A program made the position numbers and the translations under genes. Below, piece after piece: positions 1 to 8,367 of a DNA stretch of 64,000 nucleotides (positions within the stretch are counted from its first letter, which is position 1; every line of letters starts with the position of its first letter). A model generated the notes under the pieces. That model searched no databases and had not been told where the DNA came from. It worked only from the letters and a program-made list of their open reading frames with translations. Source of the stretch: Lachnospiraceae bacterium (GTDB taxonomy: Bacteria > Bacillota > Clostridia > Lachnospirales > Lachnospiraceae); NCBI GenBank assembly GCA_014804645.1, contig JAAUZI010000027.1:19451-83450 (forward strand), written 5' to 3'.

Positions 1-2
1 TT

Positions 3-1901
3 GTGAATTCCATAGATGTGTCCGGGGGCAGCCCCGTACTCTTTCTGTACAAATATGACTTGGAGCAGACGCTTTTGACGGACTACTGCGCAGTCTGGTT
101 TGACGAGGAGGGACATGTGGAGAGCAGGCTGGACTTGATGCCCGCTCTGCAGGAGGCAGGACTGGCGGTCCAGGGAGGATATCTGACGTCCGACACCGGC
201 AAGTGGGACAGTCAGGGATATTATTGTGTCAGGGGTGTGGGCGAAGAGTATGCGATTATCGACAGGGAGGGAAAACTGGCGACGGTGCTTGACCCCATAC
301 AGGACATGGAGAGTGCCATTGTAAACCTGTATCACGACGGTCAGGGCCAGTGTATCTGGGAGACCTCCTGCGCCGCTTGGCAGTGCAATGTATTCTTGGG
401 TATAAGGGAGGGGCGGCAGGCCAGTCTCTACAGGGGAAAATATCAAGTGGCTAAAAACCGCCTTTTTAACTCCTGTGGGGATATGTACTATATTGACGGC
501 AGGGATAATCTGGTGCGATGGGATCTGTCCACCGGAAAATGCGAGAAATTATATGAAGGCAACGCCGGTACTTTTGGGGACTGTTACGCCTCCGCTCAGG
601 ACAGCGCCGGCAATATCCTGCTGTTCTATGACAACGGCAGCAGGGATTATCTGTTTCGCATTGCCAACGAAGATGTGGAGCAGGTGGAGCTGACCCTGGC
701 AACCTACGGCACAGACACTCAAGGTATCCGCATGTTTGTGGAAGAGTATAACCGGCTGCATCCCAATGTCAAGATAGTGATTCAGAGCGGAGCGGAGGGC
801 GAACAGGACAGCCAGTGGATACGGATTCAGGCGGACATGGCGGCGGGAAAAGGACCGGATTTGCTGGTAGCGGACAGAGAACAGATGGCGGTGCTGCAGG
901 AAAAGGGTGTTTTGGCTGATTTGTCCCAGGTGCTGTCTCAGGAGACCCAGGAGGCTCTTTTTCCCGGTGTGCTGGAATACGGAACGATAAACGGGGGACT
1001 GTACACCATCTGCTATACGGCCGCCCCAAGGAGCGTGCTAGTCTCCAGGCAGATATGGGGAGAGGACAGCTGGACCTGGGAGGATGTGGTAGAGCTGCTG
1101 GATGAGAGGGCGGAAACGGAACAGCCCTATATGTCGGTGACAAACGCCAGTGAATCGGGAATATATTTATTGACGGATTTCTTTCTGGCAGATTTGGAGC
1201 ATTCCTCTCTGCTGGATTGGGACCGGAAAGAAGCGTATTTTGATACGGATGCCTTCTGCCATCTGTTGGAGGTATGTGAGAGATATACCGGTGGGGAGGG
1301 CAATCGCAATTCGGATCAGGAGGCAGCCAGAAAGCGTTTGATGCAGGGAGAGATTCTGTGCTACGAACCGGGTTGGGGTGGGAGTGATTTTATCTGGTTC
1401 AGCGAGGATATGGCGGCGCTGGGGGAGGAGTATCATTTTGTGGGATATCCCACAGAGGGTACATGCAGTGGGCTTTTTCATGCCGGCCAGGGGATCGCTG
1501 TCAATGCGGCCTCACAGCACCCGGAGCTGGCAGCGGATATGGTCAATGCCGTTGTCAGCCGGAGTTTTCAGGAGATGGTGCACACTCCTGTGCGAAGCGA
1601 TACCTATACTCAGCGGCTCAGAGAGCATATTGAATACCAGAGGGCGGACGGCAAGCCCATCATATTTGTGAGGGACGGGAAATATTCCGTAGAGGTTGAC
1701 GGCAAAGCGGACGGTACTTCCTATTTGCCGGAATATCTGGATTATTTGAGTAGTTGTAAGACGTTGTCCGGGGTGACGGACCCGATTATAGACATTGTCA
1801 GAGAAGAGGCGCAGCCGTTCTTTGACGGCGACAAGGACGCACGGACGGTGGCAGGTATCATTCAGAGCCGGGTACAGCTGTATCTGGATGAGAACCAATG
1901 A
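3..1901 (+). CDS. Solute-binding lipoprotein with long N-terminal domain, 5' end outside window
   Basis: The C-terminal part, from about residue 228 of the visible frame, has the hallmarks of an extracellular family 1 solute-binding protein of an ABC sugar importer: a long run of hydrophilic sequence with EEYNRLHPNVK, then AAGKGPDLL, and late aromatic-rich segments. The N-terminal 225 visible residues are short beta-type repeats (VWFDEEGHV, YAIIDREGKL, LYHDGQGQCIWE) that suggest a propeller-like sensor or binding domain. The gene downstream at 1924 is a full-length paralogue that aligns end to end, and comparison shows about 200 residues, including the signal peptide, lie left of the window. 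The GTG at position 3 is therefore not the true start. No permease genes are visible nearby. The family call is firm for the C-terminal half; the propeller idea is inference. Confidence 0.8.
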   Translation: MNSIDVSGGSPVLFLYKYDLEQTLLTDYCAVWFDEEGHVESRLDLMPALQEAGLAVQGGYLTSDTGKWDSQGYYCVRGVGEEYAIIDREGKLATVLDPIQDMESAIVNLYHDGQGQCIWETSCAAWQCNVFLGIREGRQASLYRGKYQVAKNRLFNSCGDMYYIDGRDNLVRWDLSTGKCEKLYEGNAGTFGDCYASAQDSAGNILLFYDNGSRDYLFRIANEDVEQVELTLATYGTDTQGIRMFVEEYNRLHPNVKIVIQSGAEGEQDSQWIRIQADMAAGKGPDLLVADREQMAVLQEKGVLADLSQVLSQETQEALFPGVLEYGTINGGLYTICYTAAPRSVLVSRQIWGEDSWTWEDVVELLDERAETEQPYMSVTNASESGIYLLTDFFLADLEHSSLLDWDRKEAYFDTDAFCHLLEVCERYTGGEGNRNSDQEAARKRLMQGEILCYEPGWGGSDFIWFSEDMAALGEEYHFVGYPTEGTCSGLFHAGQGIAVNAASQHPELAADMVNAVVSRSFQEMVHTPVRSDTYTQRLREHIEYQRADGKPIIFVRDGKYSVEVDGKADGTSYLPEYLDYLSSCKTLSGVTDPIIDIVREEAQPFFDGDKDARTVAGIIQSRVQLYLDENQ

Positions 1902-1923
1902 GTCTGTGCAAGGAGGTGGCGTG

Positions 1924-4383
1924 ATGAAGAAATATATCAGGCGATTTGCGGTGCTGGTTCTGGGAACAGCACTGTGCATGCAGGGGATGACCGGCTGCGG
2001 GCAGGTTGGTGAGAGCCCGAGTGAGCCTCAGCCGATATCCAGCGCGGCGGCGAATTCCCAGGAGGAAGTGCCTCTGTATATGACAGAGGATAATGCGGGA
2101 GATCCTACAGCGCCCCGGGTGTCCGTGCTGGAGGGCAGGGAGCCGTATGACCTGTTGACCCAGCCCTGGAAGGACCATCAGAAAGCGGTACCTGCTCCAT
2201 CCTGGTGGAACTTGACCGCTTATAGGGAAGAATTGCTGCAGAATCCTCAGGATATGTCCTGCACCGTCAAATATCGGACGGTAGAGGGCAAAGATTACTA
2301 TGTTCTGGCTCGTTATGATAACTATGTGGAGGAACAGGAGAAATGGGAGCATCCGTACTTCCTTAATCACATTGACGGGGACACCCTGGAGACAGAGTGT
2401 CATCAGCTTTATCCGGAGGAACTGGAACTGGCGGGTTCCTACAGTGTGACATCCGTAGATGTGGCGGAGGGCAGGGCTGTGGCTTTTATCCGGGAGCAAG
2501 ACGAGCAGACCCAGCAGATCACCGGATACTATGGGGTGTGGTTTGACCAGAACGGACATGTGGAGGACAGCCAGGATCTGCTGCCCGCCCTGCGGGAGGC
2601 CCGGCTGATTCAGGAGGACGGCTATCTGTGGGAGAATACGGCCAAGTGGGACAGCAGAGGCTATTACTGTGTCCGGGGAACCGACGACAGCGGCCAATAT
2701 GGGATCATAGACGCATCAGGGAAACTGGTTATGGTGCTGGACCCTGCTCAGGGTTTGAAAGAGCCAAATATCAGATTGTACCATGACAGCCAGGGCAGAT
2801 GCATATGGGAAGCGACCAGCTATGAGGATATTAGCAATGTGTTCTGGTGCATAAGAGAAGAACAACAGGTGAAACTCTATGAGGGGGCCTACCAGTATGT
2901 TGACGGTCGTGTCATGAACGATTATGGGGATCTGTACTATGTGAATTCCGATAATGCTCTGGTGCGCTGGGATGTTTCCACGGGAAATTGCGAGAATCTA
3001 TATCTGGGGGGAGGTGCTTCCTTCAGAGACTACTGTGCGTTCCTGCAGAACAGCAGCGGCGACATTGTGCTCTTTTATGACGATGGCGACAGGGAATATC
3101 TGTTTCAGATCGCCAATGAGGATGTGGAGCAGGTGGAATTGACGCTGGCATGTTATCACGCTTTCCCGGATTATATGACGAATACATTTGTGGGAGAGTT
3201 CAATCGGCTGCATCCGGGTGTTAAAATCAATCTTCAATCGCCCGACAGCTGGGAGGAGAGGAACAGTAACTGGACCAGAATTCAGGCCGATTTGGCGGCG
3301 GGGAATGGGCCGGATCTGTTGATGGCTCCACCGGCACAGTTGAGAATTCTGCAGGAAAAGGGATTGCTGACAGAACTGTCACAGATATTGGATCAGAGCA
3401 CGCAGGAACAGCTCTTCACAGGGGTGCTTAAGAACGGCATGATGGACGGAGGGCTTTACAGTGTTTCCCATACAGCTACGGCTTCAACCCTGTTTATCTC
3501 CAACAAGCTGTGGCCGGAGGATACATGGACTTGGGAGGATGTGGTGGCTTTGCTGGAAGAACAGGAGCAGGCGGGGCAGCCTGTGCAGTCCATTCTCAAT
3601 GATCCATGGGGCAATGATTTGACAGGGAACTATCTGCTGTGCTCTTTTTTTCTGGCAGATCTGGAGCATTGCTCCCTGCTGGATCTGGAGGCGGGAAAAG
3701 CCTATTTTGACACGGAGGAATTCTGTCATCTGTTGGAGGTGTGTAAGCAATATGCCCAGACCAGTTCTCTGGGGAATTATCTTAATATGAATGTGGAGGC
3801 GGGAGCGGCCAGGAAACGGCTGAAGGAGGGGGAGATTCTGTGCTACAAGCCGCTTATGTCCTCCGGAGATTTCAGGTGGTTTAGCGAAGATATGGCTGGT
3901 CTGGGGGAGGAGTATCATCTGGTGGGATATCCCACCGAGTGCGGCAACGGTAATTTTTTGCGGTGCTACGATGGAATTGCGATATGCGCCGACACGGAAC
4001 ATGGGGATCTGGCCTCAGAGTTCATAAATTATATTGTCAGCCGGGGATGTCAGGAGAGAACGGACAATCCCGTGCGGCGCGATACTTTTACCGAGAGAAT
4101 TTCGGAGCATAGTGATTACAGGAGGACAGACGGCAAGTCTATCGTGTTTCTGCGAGTCCCTGAGGGGTCCATGGAGATAGACGGCAAGCCGGATGGCACA
4201 TCCTATCTGCCGGAATATCTGGCTCTCAGGGATCGGTGCTGGATCTCTACAGGGGTGACGGACCCCATCGAGGAGATTATTCAGGAGGAGGCGGACGCCT
4301 TTTTTGCCGGGGACAAGGACGCTCAGAGCGTTGCAGGTGTCATTCAAAGCCGCGTGCAGACGTATCTGAATGAAAACTGGTAA
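1924..4383 (+). CDS. Solute-binding lipoprotein with long N-terminal domain (tandem paralogue)
   Basis: An 819-residue protein exported as a lipoprotein: basic MKKYIRR start, hydrophobic core, and lipobox ending GMTGC with Cys25 as lipid anchor. Residues about 60-400 repeat the beta-rich pattern of the upstream copy; residues about 404-819 are a family 1 extracellular solute-binding domain (FVGEFNRLHPGVK, AAGNGPDLL). Usual sugar-binding lipoproteins are 400-450 residues, so the N-terminal half is an added module. The ATG at 1924 was chosen over earlier in-frame starts because AAGGAGG lies just ahead and a signal peptide begins exactly there. It is 22 bp after the upstream paralogue, so the pair is an operon from a tandem duplication. 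Substrate cannot be told from the sequence, and no permease or ATPase is in view. Confidence 0.82.
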   Translation: MKKYIRRFAVLVLGTALCMQGMTGCGQVGESPSEPQPISSAAANSQEEVPLYMTEDNAGDPTAPRVSVLEGREPYDLLTQPWKDHQKAVPAPSWWNLTAYREELLQNPQDMSCTVKYRTVEGKDYYVLARYDNYVEEQEKWEHPYFLNHIDGDTLETECHQLYPEELELAGSYSVTSVDVAEGRAVAFIREQDEQTQQITGYYGVWFDQNGHVEDSQDLLPALREARLIQEDGYLWENTAKWDSRGYYCVRGTDDSGQYGIIDASGKLVMVLDPAQGLKEPNIRLYHDSQGRCIWEATSYEDISNVFWCIREEQQVKLYEGAYQYVDGRVMNDYGDLYYVNSDNALVRWDVSTGNCENLYLGGGASFRDYCAFLQNSSGDIVLFYDDGDREYLFQIANEDVEQVELTLACYHAFPDYMTNTFVGEFNRLHPGVKINLQSPDSWEERNSNWTRIQADLAAGNGPDLLMAPPAQLRILQEKGLLTELSQILDQSTQEQLFTGVLKNGMMDGGLYSVSHTATASTLFISNKLWPEDTWTWEDVVALLEEQEQAGQPVQSILNDPWGNDLTGNYLLCSFFLADLEHCSLLDLEAGKAYFDTEEFCHLLEVCKQYAQTSSLGNYLNMNVEAGAARKRLKEGEILCYKPLMSSGDFRWFSEDMAGLGEEYHLVGYPTECGNGNFLRCYDGIAICADTEHGDLASEFINYIVSRGCQERTDNPVRRDTFTERISEHSDYRRTDGKSIVFLRVPEGSMEIDGKPDGTSYLPEYLALRDRCWISTGVTDPIEEIIQEEADAFFAGDKDAQSVAGVIQSRVQTYLNENW

Positions 4384-4389
4384 AAGGGC

Positions 4390-4418
4390 TTGACAAATGC
4401 TCTATTACCTCCTATACT
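4390..4418 (+). promoter_or_regulatory. Sigma-A promoter of the acyl carrier protein gene
   Basis: TTGACA at 4390-4395 and TATACT at 4413-4418 are separated by exactly 17 bp, close to the vegetative consensus. It sits right after the stop of the lipoprotein gene and about 80 bp before the acpP start. Confidence 0.8.
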
Positions 4419-4500
4419 TTCTTTAGCTTTATGTTATTTACCATGAAAAAGGGTATTCTAAGTATCAGAAAGGACCCTGACCAAAGGAGAGGTTACGAAC

Positions 4501-4734
4501 ATGTTAGAAAAAGTAAAAGAAATTATTGCGAAACAGTTGAGTCTGGATGTGGATGAGATTACCGAGAGTACTTCCTTCAAGGACGACCTGGGCGCAGACT
4601 CCCTGGATCTGTTTGAACTGGTGATGGCATTTGAGGAGGAGTATGACATTGAGATTCCTTCTGAGGATTTGGAAGGTATTGCAACCGTTGGCGACATCAT
4701 CAAGCTGATGAGAGATAATGGTGTAGAGGAATAA
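4501..4734 (+). CDS. acpP: Acyl carrier protein
   Basis: A 77-residue acidic four-helix protein of normal ACP length. The phosphopantetheine attachment motif [10 protein letters not shown] is present with Ser34 as the modified residue, followed by the usual acidic helix II/III stretch ([15 protein letters not shown]). It carries acyl chains for fatty-acid or related synthesis in the cytoplasm once primed by a phosphopantetheinyl transferase. A strong ribosome binding site (AAAGGAGAGG) precedes the ATG. No fab or polyketide genes are adjacent, so whether this is the housekeeping ACP or a dedicated one is open; a strong promoter of its own fits a housekeeping role. Confidence 0.93.
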   Translation: MLEKVKEIIAKQLSLDVDEITESTSFKDDLGADSLDLFELVMAFEEEYDIEIPSEDLEGIATVGDIIKLMRDNGVEE

Positions 4735-4877
4735 CGAAGGTGAACTCTGGCGGCTTTGAAGGAATTCAAAGCCGCCTTTGGTATTGTAAGAATTTATTTA
4801 GCTTTACAAAATTATGGGGCATCGATTATAATAGTAGCATCCATAAAAATATTGCAGTAGAGAGGAGAGTACATAGT

Positions 4878-5102
4878 ATGGACATAAAGGAACAGATTAA
4901 AAAGGCGGTAGACAAAATTTCCAAGGACAAAAAGCTGCAGGAACAATTTCAGAAAGACCCGGTGAAGGCTTTGGAGAGTGTGCTGGGAGTGGATCTGCCG
5001 GACGACGTGATCAATCAGGTGATTCAGGGCGTCAAGGCAAAGCTGACAGCGGACAGCGTATCGAGTGCCGTGGATTCCATAAAGGGATTATTCAATAAAT
5101 AA
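4878..5102 (+). CDS. Small helical protein, weakly like Nif11/nitrile-hydratase-type leader peptides
   Basis: A 74-residue, Lys-rich, all-helical protein. The ATG at 4878 is preferred over an upstream start at 4740 because AGAGGAGAG lies just before it and the upstream stretch looks non-coding. The middle has the pattern FQKDPVKALESVLGVDLPDD, which recalls the DP-x-AL-x-G-hydrophobic-P signature of NHLP/Nif11-like RiPP leader peptides, but no Gly-Gly cleavage site, core peptide or modification enzymes are seen. It lies in tandem with acpP and ends in a clear terminator. I do not know its function; a conserved clostridial protein of unknown role is the safe reading. Confidence 0.6.
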   Translation: MDIKEQIKKAVDKISKDKKLQEQFQKDPVKALESVLGVDLPDDVINQVIQGVKAKLTADSVSSAVDSIKGLFNK

Positions 5103-5111
5103 GACGACAAG

Positions 5112-5141
5112 GGACAATCGAATGGCGATTGTCCTTTTTTT
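5112..5141 (+). terminator. Rho-independent terminator after the 74-residue gene
   Basis: Perfect 9-bp stem (5112-5120 with 5126-5134), loop of 5, then seven T residues. Confidence 0.92.
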
Positions 5142-5228
5142 GTTTTGTTCTGTGACAGACACAAGCGGAATATGCTGGTATAAAGCCAGAGAATCCGCCT
5201 GTATGAAAAGGCGGAGAAAAGAGGATCA

Positions 5229-5927
5229 ATGCTGAATTATCTGTGGGCGGCCATGATCGCCATCGGCATTATTTATGCGGCGTTTACCGGCAACCTGGAG
5301 GCCATCACCAATGCGGCGCTGGACAGCGCTGGGGAGGGAATTTCCCTGTGTATCACCACGGCGGGGGTAATGGCTTTGTGGATGGGACTGATGGAGATTG
5401 CGCAGCAGGCGGGACTGGTGGCGAAACTGACCAAGGGAATCAGTCCGCTGCTGGGCTTTTTGTTTCCTAGAATTCCCAGGGGACATAAGGCCAGGGAATA
5501 CATTGCCACCAATATCATCGCCAACATTTTGGGACTGGGCTGGGCCTGTACCCCGGCGGGACTGAAGGCCATGGAGGAGTTGGCCCGGCTGGAGGCGGAG
5601 CGGGGGAATCCGGAGTATCTGGACGCCCTGCCACAGGAGGCGCCGGGAAGAAGAAAAGACAATGTGTCAAATAAAGCTGTTGGCAGTCGCATGGCCAGCA
5701 GGGAAATGTGTACATTTTTGATACTTAACATCTCTTCTCTGCAGCTGATCCCCGTGAATATGATCGCCTACCGCAGCCAGTATGGCAGTACCCGTCCGGC
5801 GGCGATCATAGCGCCCTCCATCCTGGCAACGCTGGTAAGCACGTTGGTGGCGATAATTTATTGTAAATGTCGGGACCGGCGCAAACACTATAAGGTGTAC
5901 CGCGGTGGGGAAAGGAGGGCGGCATGA
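5229..5927 (+). CDS. spmA: Spore maturation protein A
   Basis: A 232-residue membrane protein with several hydrophobic helices, with family-typical text such as GEGISLCITTAGVMALW, GLMEIAQQAGL, FLFPRIPRGH and the conserved IIANILGLGWACTPAGLKAM. SpmA and SpmB are nucleoside-recognition (Gate) domain proteins needed for core dehydration during sporulation in Bacillus and Clostridium. The stop overlaps the spmB start as ATGA, giving translational coupling. Length is slightly above the usual ~200 because of a polar insertion near residues 125-150 (PQEAPGRRKDNVSNK). It marks the organism as a spore former. Confidence 0.93.
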   Translation: MLNYLWAAMIAIGIIYAAFTGNLEAITNAALDSAGEGISLCITTAGVMALWMGLMEIAQQAGLVAKLTKGISPLLGFLFPRIPRGHKAREYIATNIIANILGLGWACTPAGLKAMEELARLEAERGNPEYLDALPQEAPGRRKDNVSNKAVGSRMASREMCTFLILNISSLQLIPVNMIAYRSQYGSTRPAAIIAPSILATLVSTLVAIIYCKCRDRRKHYKVYRGGERRAA

Positions 5928-6451
5928 ACGTACTCAGTCATATTTCGGATATTATTATTCCGGTTCTCCTTTTTTACATAGTGGGATACGGTCTGATCTC
6001 CAAGGTGAAAGTGTATGAAGCGTTTTTGACAGGGGCGAGAGAAGGACTGAAGGTGGTCGTAGACATTATGCCCACACTGGTGGGGCTGTTGGTGGCGGTG
6101 GGAGTGCTGCGGGCCTCCGGTTTTCTGGAGTTTCTGTCGGGCCTGCTGGCTCCCTTGGCGGAGCCGGCAGGGATTCCGGCGGCGGTGGTTCCCGTGATAC
6201 TGGTCAAGCTGTTCTCCGGCTCGGCGGCCACAGGACTGGTGCTGGATGTGTTCCGTACCTACGGGCCGGACAGCTATACGGGCATGCTGGTGTCTATCCT
6301 GATGAGTTGTACGGAGACCTGCTTTTATACTATGAGCATGTATTACCTGGCGGCAAAGGTGACGAAGACAAGATATACTCTGAAAGGGGCATTGCTGTCC
6401 ACTCTGGCGGGGACGGTGGCGAGTGTAGTGCTGGCGAAATGGATGGTATAG
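5924..6451 (+). CDS. spmB: Spore maturation protein B
   Basis: A 175-residue multi-pass membrane protein with the family text YEAFLTGAREGLKVVVDIMP, PVILVKLFSGSAATGL and ILMSCTETCFYTMSMYY. Works with SpmA in spore core dehydration. AAAGGAGGG precedes its ATG inside the end of spmA. Length is normal for the family. Confidence 0.93.
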   Translation: MNVLSHISDIIIPVLLFYIVGYGLISKVKVYEAFLTGAREGLKVVVDIMPTLVGLLVAVGVLRASGFLEFLSGLLAPLAEPAGIPAAVVPVILVKLFSGSAATGLVLDVFRTYGPDSYTGMLVSILMSCTETCFYTMSMYYLAAKVTKTRYTLKGALLSTLAGTVASVVLAKWMV

Positions 6452-6457
6452 AACTAG

Positions 6458-6658
6458 AGAAAATATGCAGATAAAAAAGTACACATTAAATCTGACCCCG
6501 ATACCTGTCCGGAATGCGGAGGCAGATTGCGTGAACGAAACGGACAATATGGAAGATTTATGGGATGCAGCAACTATCGGATTGAGTGCAGAGGAGATAA
6601 TAGCTGTCACAGAAAAGAGAGAGTCATTCCTGGCATAATTCCAATACTGAACAGTTAA
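6458..6658 (+). pseudogene. Topoisomerase-type zinc ribbon remnant overlapping a nuclease tail remnant
   Basis: In one frame, with no start codon, the stretch reads CPECGGRLRERNGQYGRF followed by MGCSNY, the signature of a topoisomerase C-terminal zinc ribbon (zf-C4_Topoisom), which also occurs in some nucleases. In another frame an ATG at 6465 opens 57 codons whose last 20 (EEIIAVTEKRESFLA) match the C-terminus of the PD-(D/E)XK protein ending at 7651. The region is thus a junction of two decayed genes. The terminator just downstream is copied again at 7.9 kb. Confidence 0.6.
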
Positions 6659-6668
6659 AGCAGGCAAG

Positions 6669-6703
6669 CAGCAGATCATGGAAATGTGGTCTGCTGTTTT
6701 TGT
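6669..6703 (+). terminator. Terminator, copy 1
   Basis: A 10-bp stem with one G-T pair (6669-6678 with 6687-6696), an 8-nt loop and a T-rich tail. The hairpin and the ~30 bp before it recur almost exactly at 7870-7930. Confidence 0.8.
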
Positions 6704-6889
6704 TTTTTTATTTGGAAGCCAGTCTATCGTCTGTTTCTTGCAGTTAGGCTGGTGGAAAGCGTAACGAAACCTTTTGTTGGCGGCATACGGATGTCTGTAT
6801 CGCTGCCCAAAAAGCAGAAAGAAAAGGCAAAGTCCAGACAAAGATGCCCAGTATGATGAAAAAGCAAAACGCCTGCTGGGGCACACATT

Positions 6890-7651
6890 TTGGCATACAT
6901 ACTTGTTAATACGGTGGATGAATTTAAGGGTATGAATCCCAGGGATGTTGTGCAGTATATTGAAGGAGAGCCGCTGATCGGCGTGGTCCCGGTAGAACCG
7001 GGCATGACAAATTCACCGAAAGACAATCCGGAAAATAAGGGACAGAGGGTTGTCGGTTTTAATTCTGAAAATGCAGAAATAAACGAGGGCTTGGTAAGGT
7101 TTGACATTGTTTTTTATGTGAGCCGCCTTATTTCCTCGCAGAAGGAAAGGGACTTTGTCAATACCAACTATAATGACATCCGGCGTGTATTCAGTATCTG
7201 GGTTTGTATGAATCTGGATGAAAACAGTATGGGTTATGTGCATCTTGCATATGATAAGCTCATAGGGGATTACCAGTGCAAGGGGAAGCTGGACCTGCTG
7301 AACATCGTGCTGATTGGTTTGTCAAATGAGCTGCCGGAACATGATGATAAGTATGAACTGCATCGCCTGTTGGGGGCGTTGCTATCAAAACAGCTTTCGG
7401 TGGATGAAAAGTTAGCAATTATCGAGAAGGAGTACAATATTCCAGTAGAGGGCAGCATAAGGAGGGATATTAGTGTTATGTGCAATTTAAGTCAAGGTAT
7501 CAAGGAAGATGGTATAGCAATCGGAAAAGCCGAGATGATTCTCAACATGTACAAGAACGGCTACACATTACAACAGATAGCAGATGTGGCTGAAAAGAGT
7601 GTTGAGGAGATAAGGGCTGTCATAGAAAAGAGAGAACCCGTCTTGGCATAA
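6890..7651 (+). CDS. PD-(D/E)XK nuclease family 'transposase', 5' end damaged
   Basis: A 253-residue protein of the Rpn/PD-(D/E)XK family (PF12784-like) common in Lachnospiraceae, typically ~290-330 residues. Recognisable text includes FVNTNYNDIRRVFSIWVCMN, LHRLLGALLSKQLS and a C-terminal helix-turn-helix-like tail (MYKNGYTLQQIADVAEKSVE). The N-terminus is missing. Upstream DNA at about 6840-6880 encodes the expected QYDEKAKRLLG in a different frame, so a frameshift near 6880 separates it from the rest, and the TTG at 6890 is only the first usable codon. It is probably inactive. A second copy of its tail follows at 7665. Confidence 0.7.
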   Translation: MAYILVNTVDEFKGMNPRDVVQYIEGEPLIGVVPVEPGMTNSPKDNPENKGQRVVGFNSENAEINEGLVRFDIVFYVSRLISSQKERDFVNTNYNDIRRVFSIWVCMNLDENSMGYVHLAYDKLIGDYQCKGKLDLLNIVLIGLSNELPEHDDKYELHRLLGALLSKQLSVDEKLAIIEKEYNIPVEGSIRRDISVMCNLSQGIKEDGIAIGKAEMILNMYKNGYTLQQIADVAEKSVEEIRAVIEKREPVLA

Positions 7652-7664
7652 TCCTAAGTACTGT

Positions 7665-7865
7665 ATTCCAGTAGAGGGCAGCATAAGGAGGGATATTAGC
7701 GTTATGTGCAATTTAAGTCAGGGTATCAGAGATGACGTAAGGGCAGAGTTTAGTCTCAATATGCATAAGAATGGTTTTGCTATTGAACAGATAGCAATTG
7801 CCGTAAATAAGAATGTGGAAGAGGTGCAGGCTGTCATCAAGAGAGGGGAGCCCGTCCTGGCATAA
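7665..7865 (+). pseudogene. Duplicated C-terminal fragment of the PD-(D/E)XK family gene
   Basis: The 66 codons read IPVEGSIRRDISVMCNLSQG and then a diverged version of the same tail, ending GEPVLA and stop. The first ~60 bp are nearly identical to 7440-7500. There is no start codon of its own. It arose by partial tandem duplication or by recombination with another family copy. Confidence 0.75.
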
Positions 7866-7897
7866 TCTCAAATACTGAACAGTTAAAACAGGAAAGC

Positions 7898-7930
7898 AGC
7901 AGATCATGGAAATGTGGTCTGCTTTTTTTA
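7898..7930 (+). terminator. Terminator, copy 2
   Basis: A 9-bp stem (7898-7906 with 7915-7923) followed by a run of seven T. Sequence around it repeats that at 6640-6703. Confidence 0.8.
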
Positions 7931-8077
7931 TATCGGTTTGTTGAAAAACTGCGTAATCCATGCGTAGAGGATATGTATAAAGCAAAAAGGATAAAGCAAA
8001 AAAGTCAAGAAATATTTGTGGAATAGCAAGGAAGATAGTATAATAAAAATTGTATGCCCAGCAGAGGAAGAAACTAT

Positions 8078-8143
8078 ATGCACATCCGTTACAAACTGCT
8101 CTGGCATACATTGGAAGAGTGTGGAATGGGGAGACGAGATTGA
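8078..8143 (+). pseudogene. N-terminal stub of a Cro/C1-type regulator
   Basis: An ATG with a good ribosome binding site (AGAGGAAG) opens 21 codons, MHIRYKLLWHTLEECGMGRR, then stops. This resembles the start of the small XRE-type regulators found across Clostridia. The rest of the helix-turn-helix is absent. The surrounding 7931-8367 holds nothing else that I recognise. Confidence 0.45.
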
Positions 8144-8367
8144 TTATAGACTTGTGTGCGGCTATATAAGTTGTAGAATCCATATGGGGCTCTGAACAGA
8201 TACAAATACCGAATAATCTGAGAGATTGTACCGAAATGGGCAATGCGTTTTGGTATAATATAAAATGAAACGTCTATTCGACATGTTACATGTAAAAAAT
8301 GATCCAAGAATTTCAGAAACAATGAAAATTAGGTGGGAGAAAATGATAGAACGGAGAGGGCATTATC

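Noticed and set aside
5888..6886. Leftward frame of 332 codons
   Set aside because: It spans spmB, a terminator and two unrelated fragments, so it cannot be one gene.
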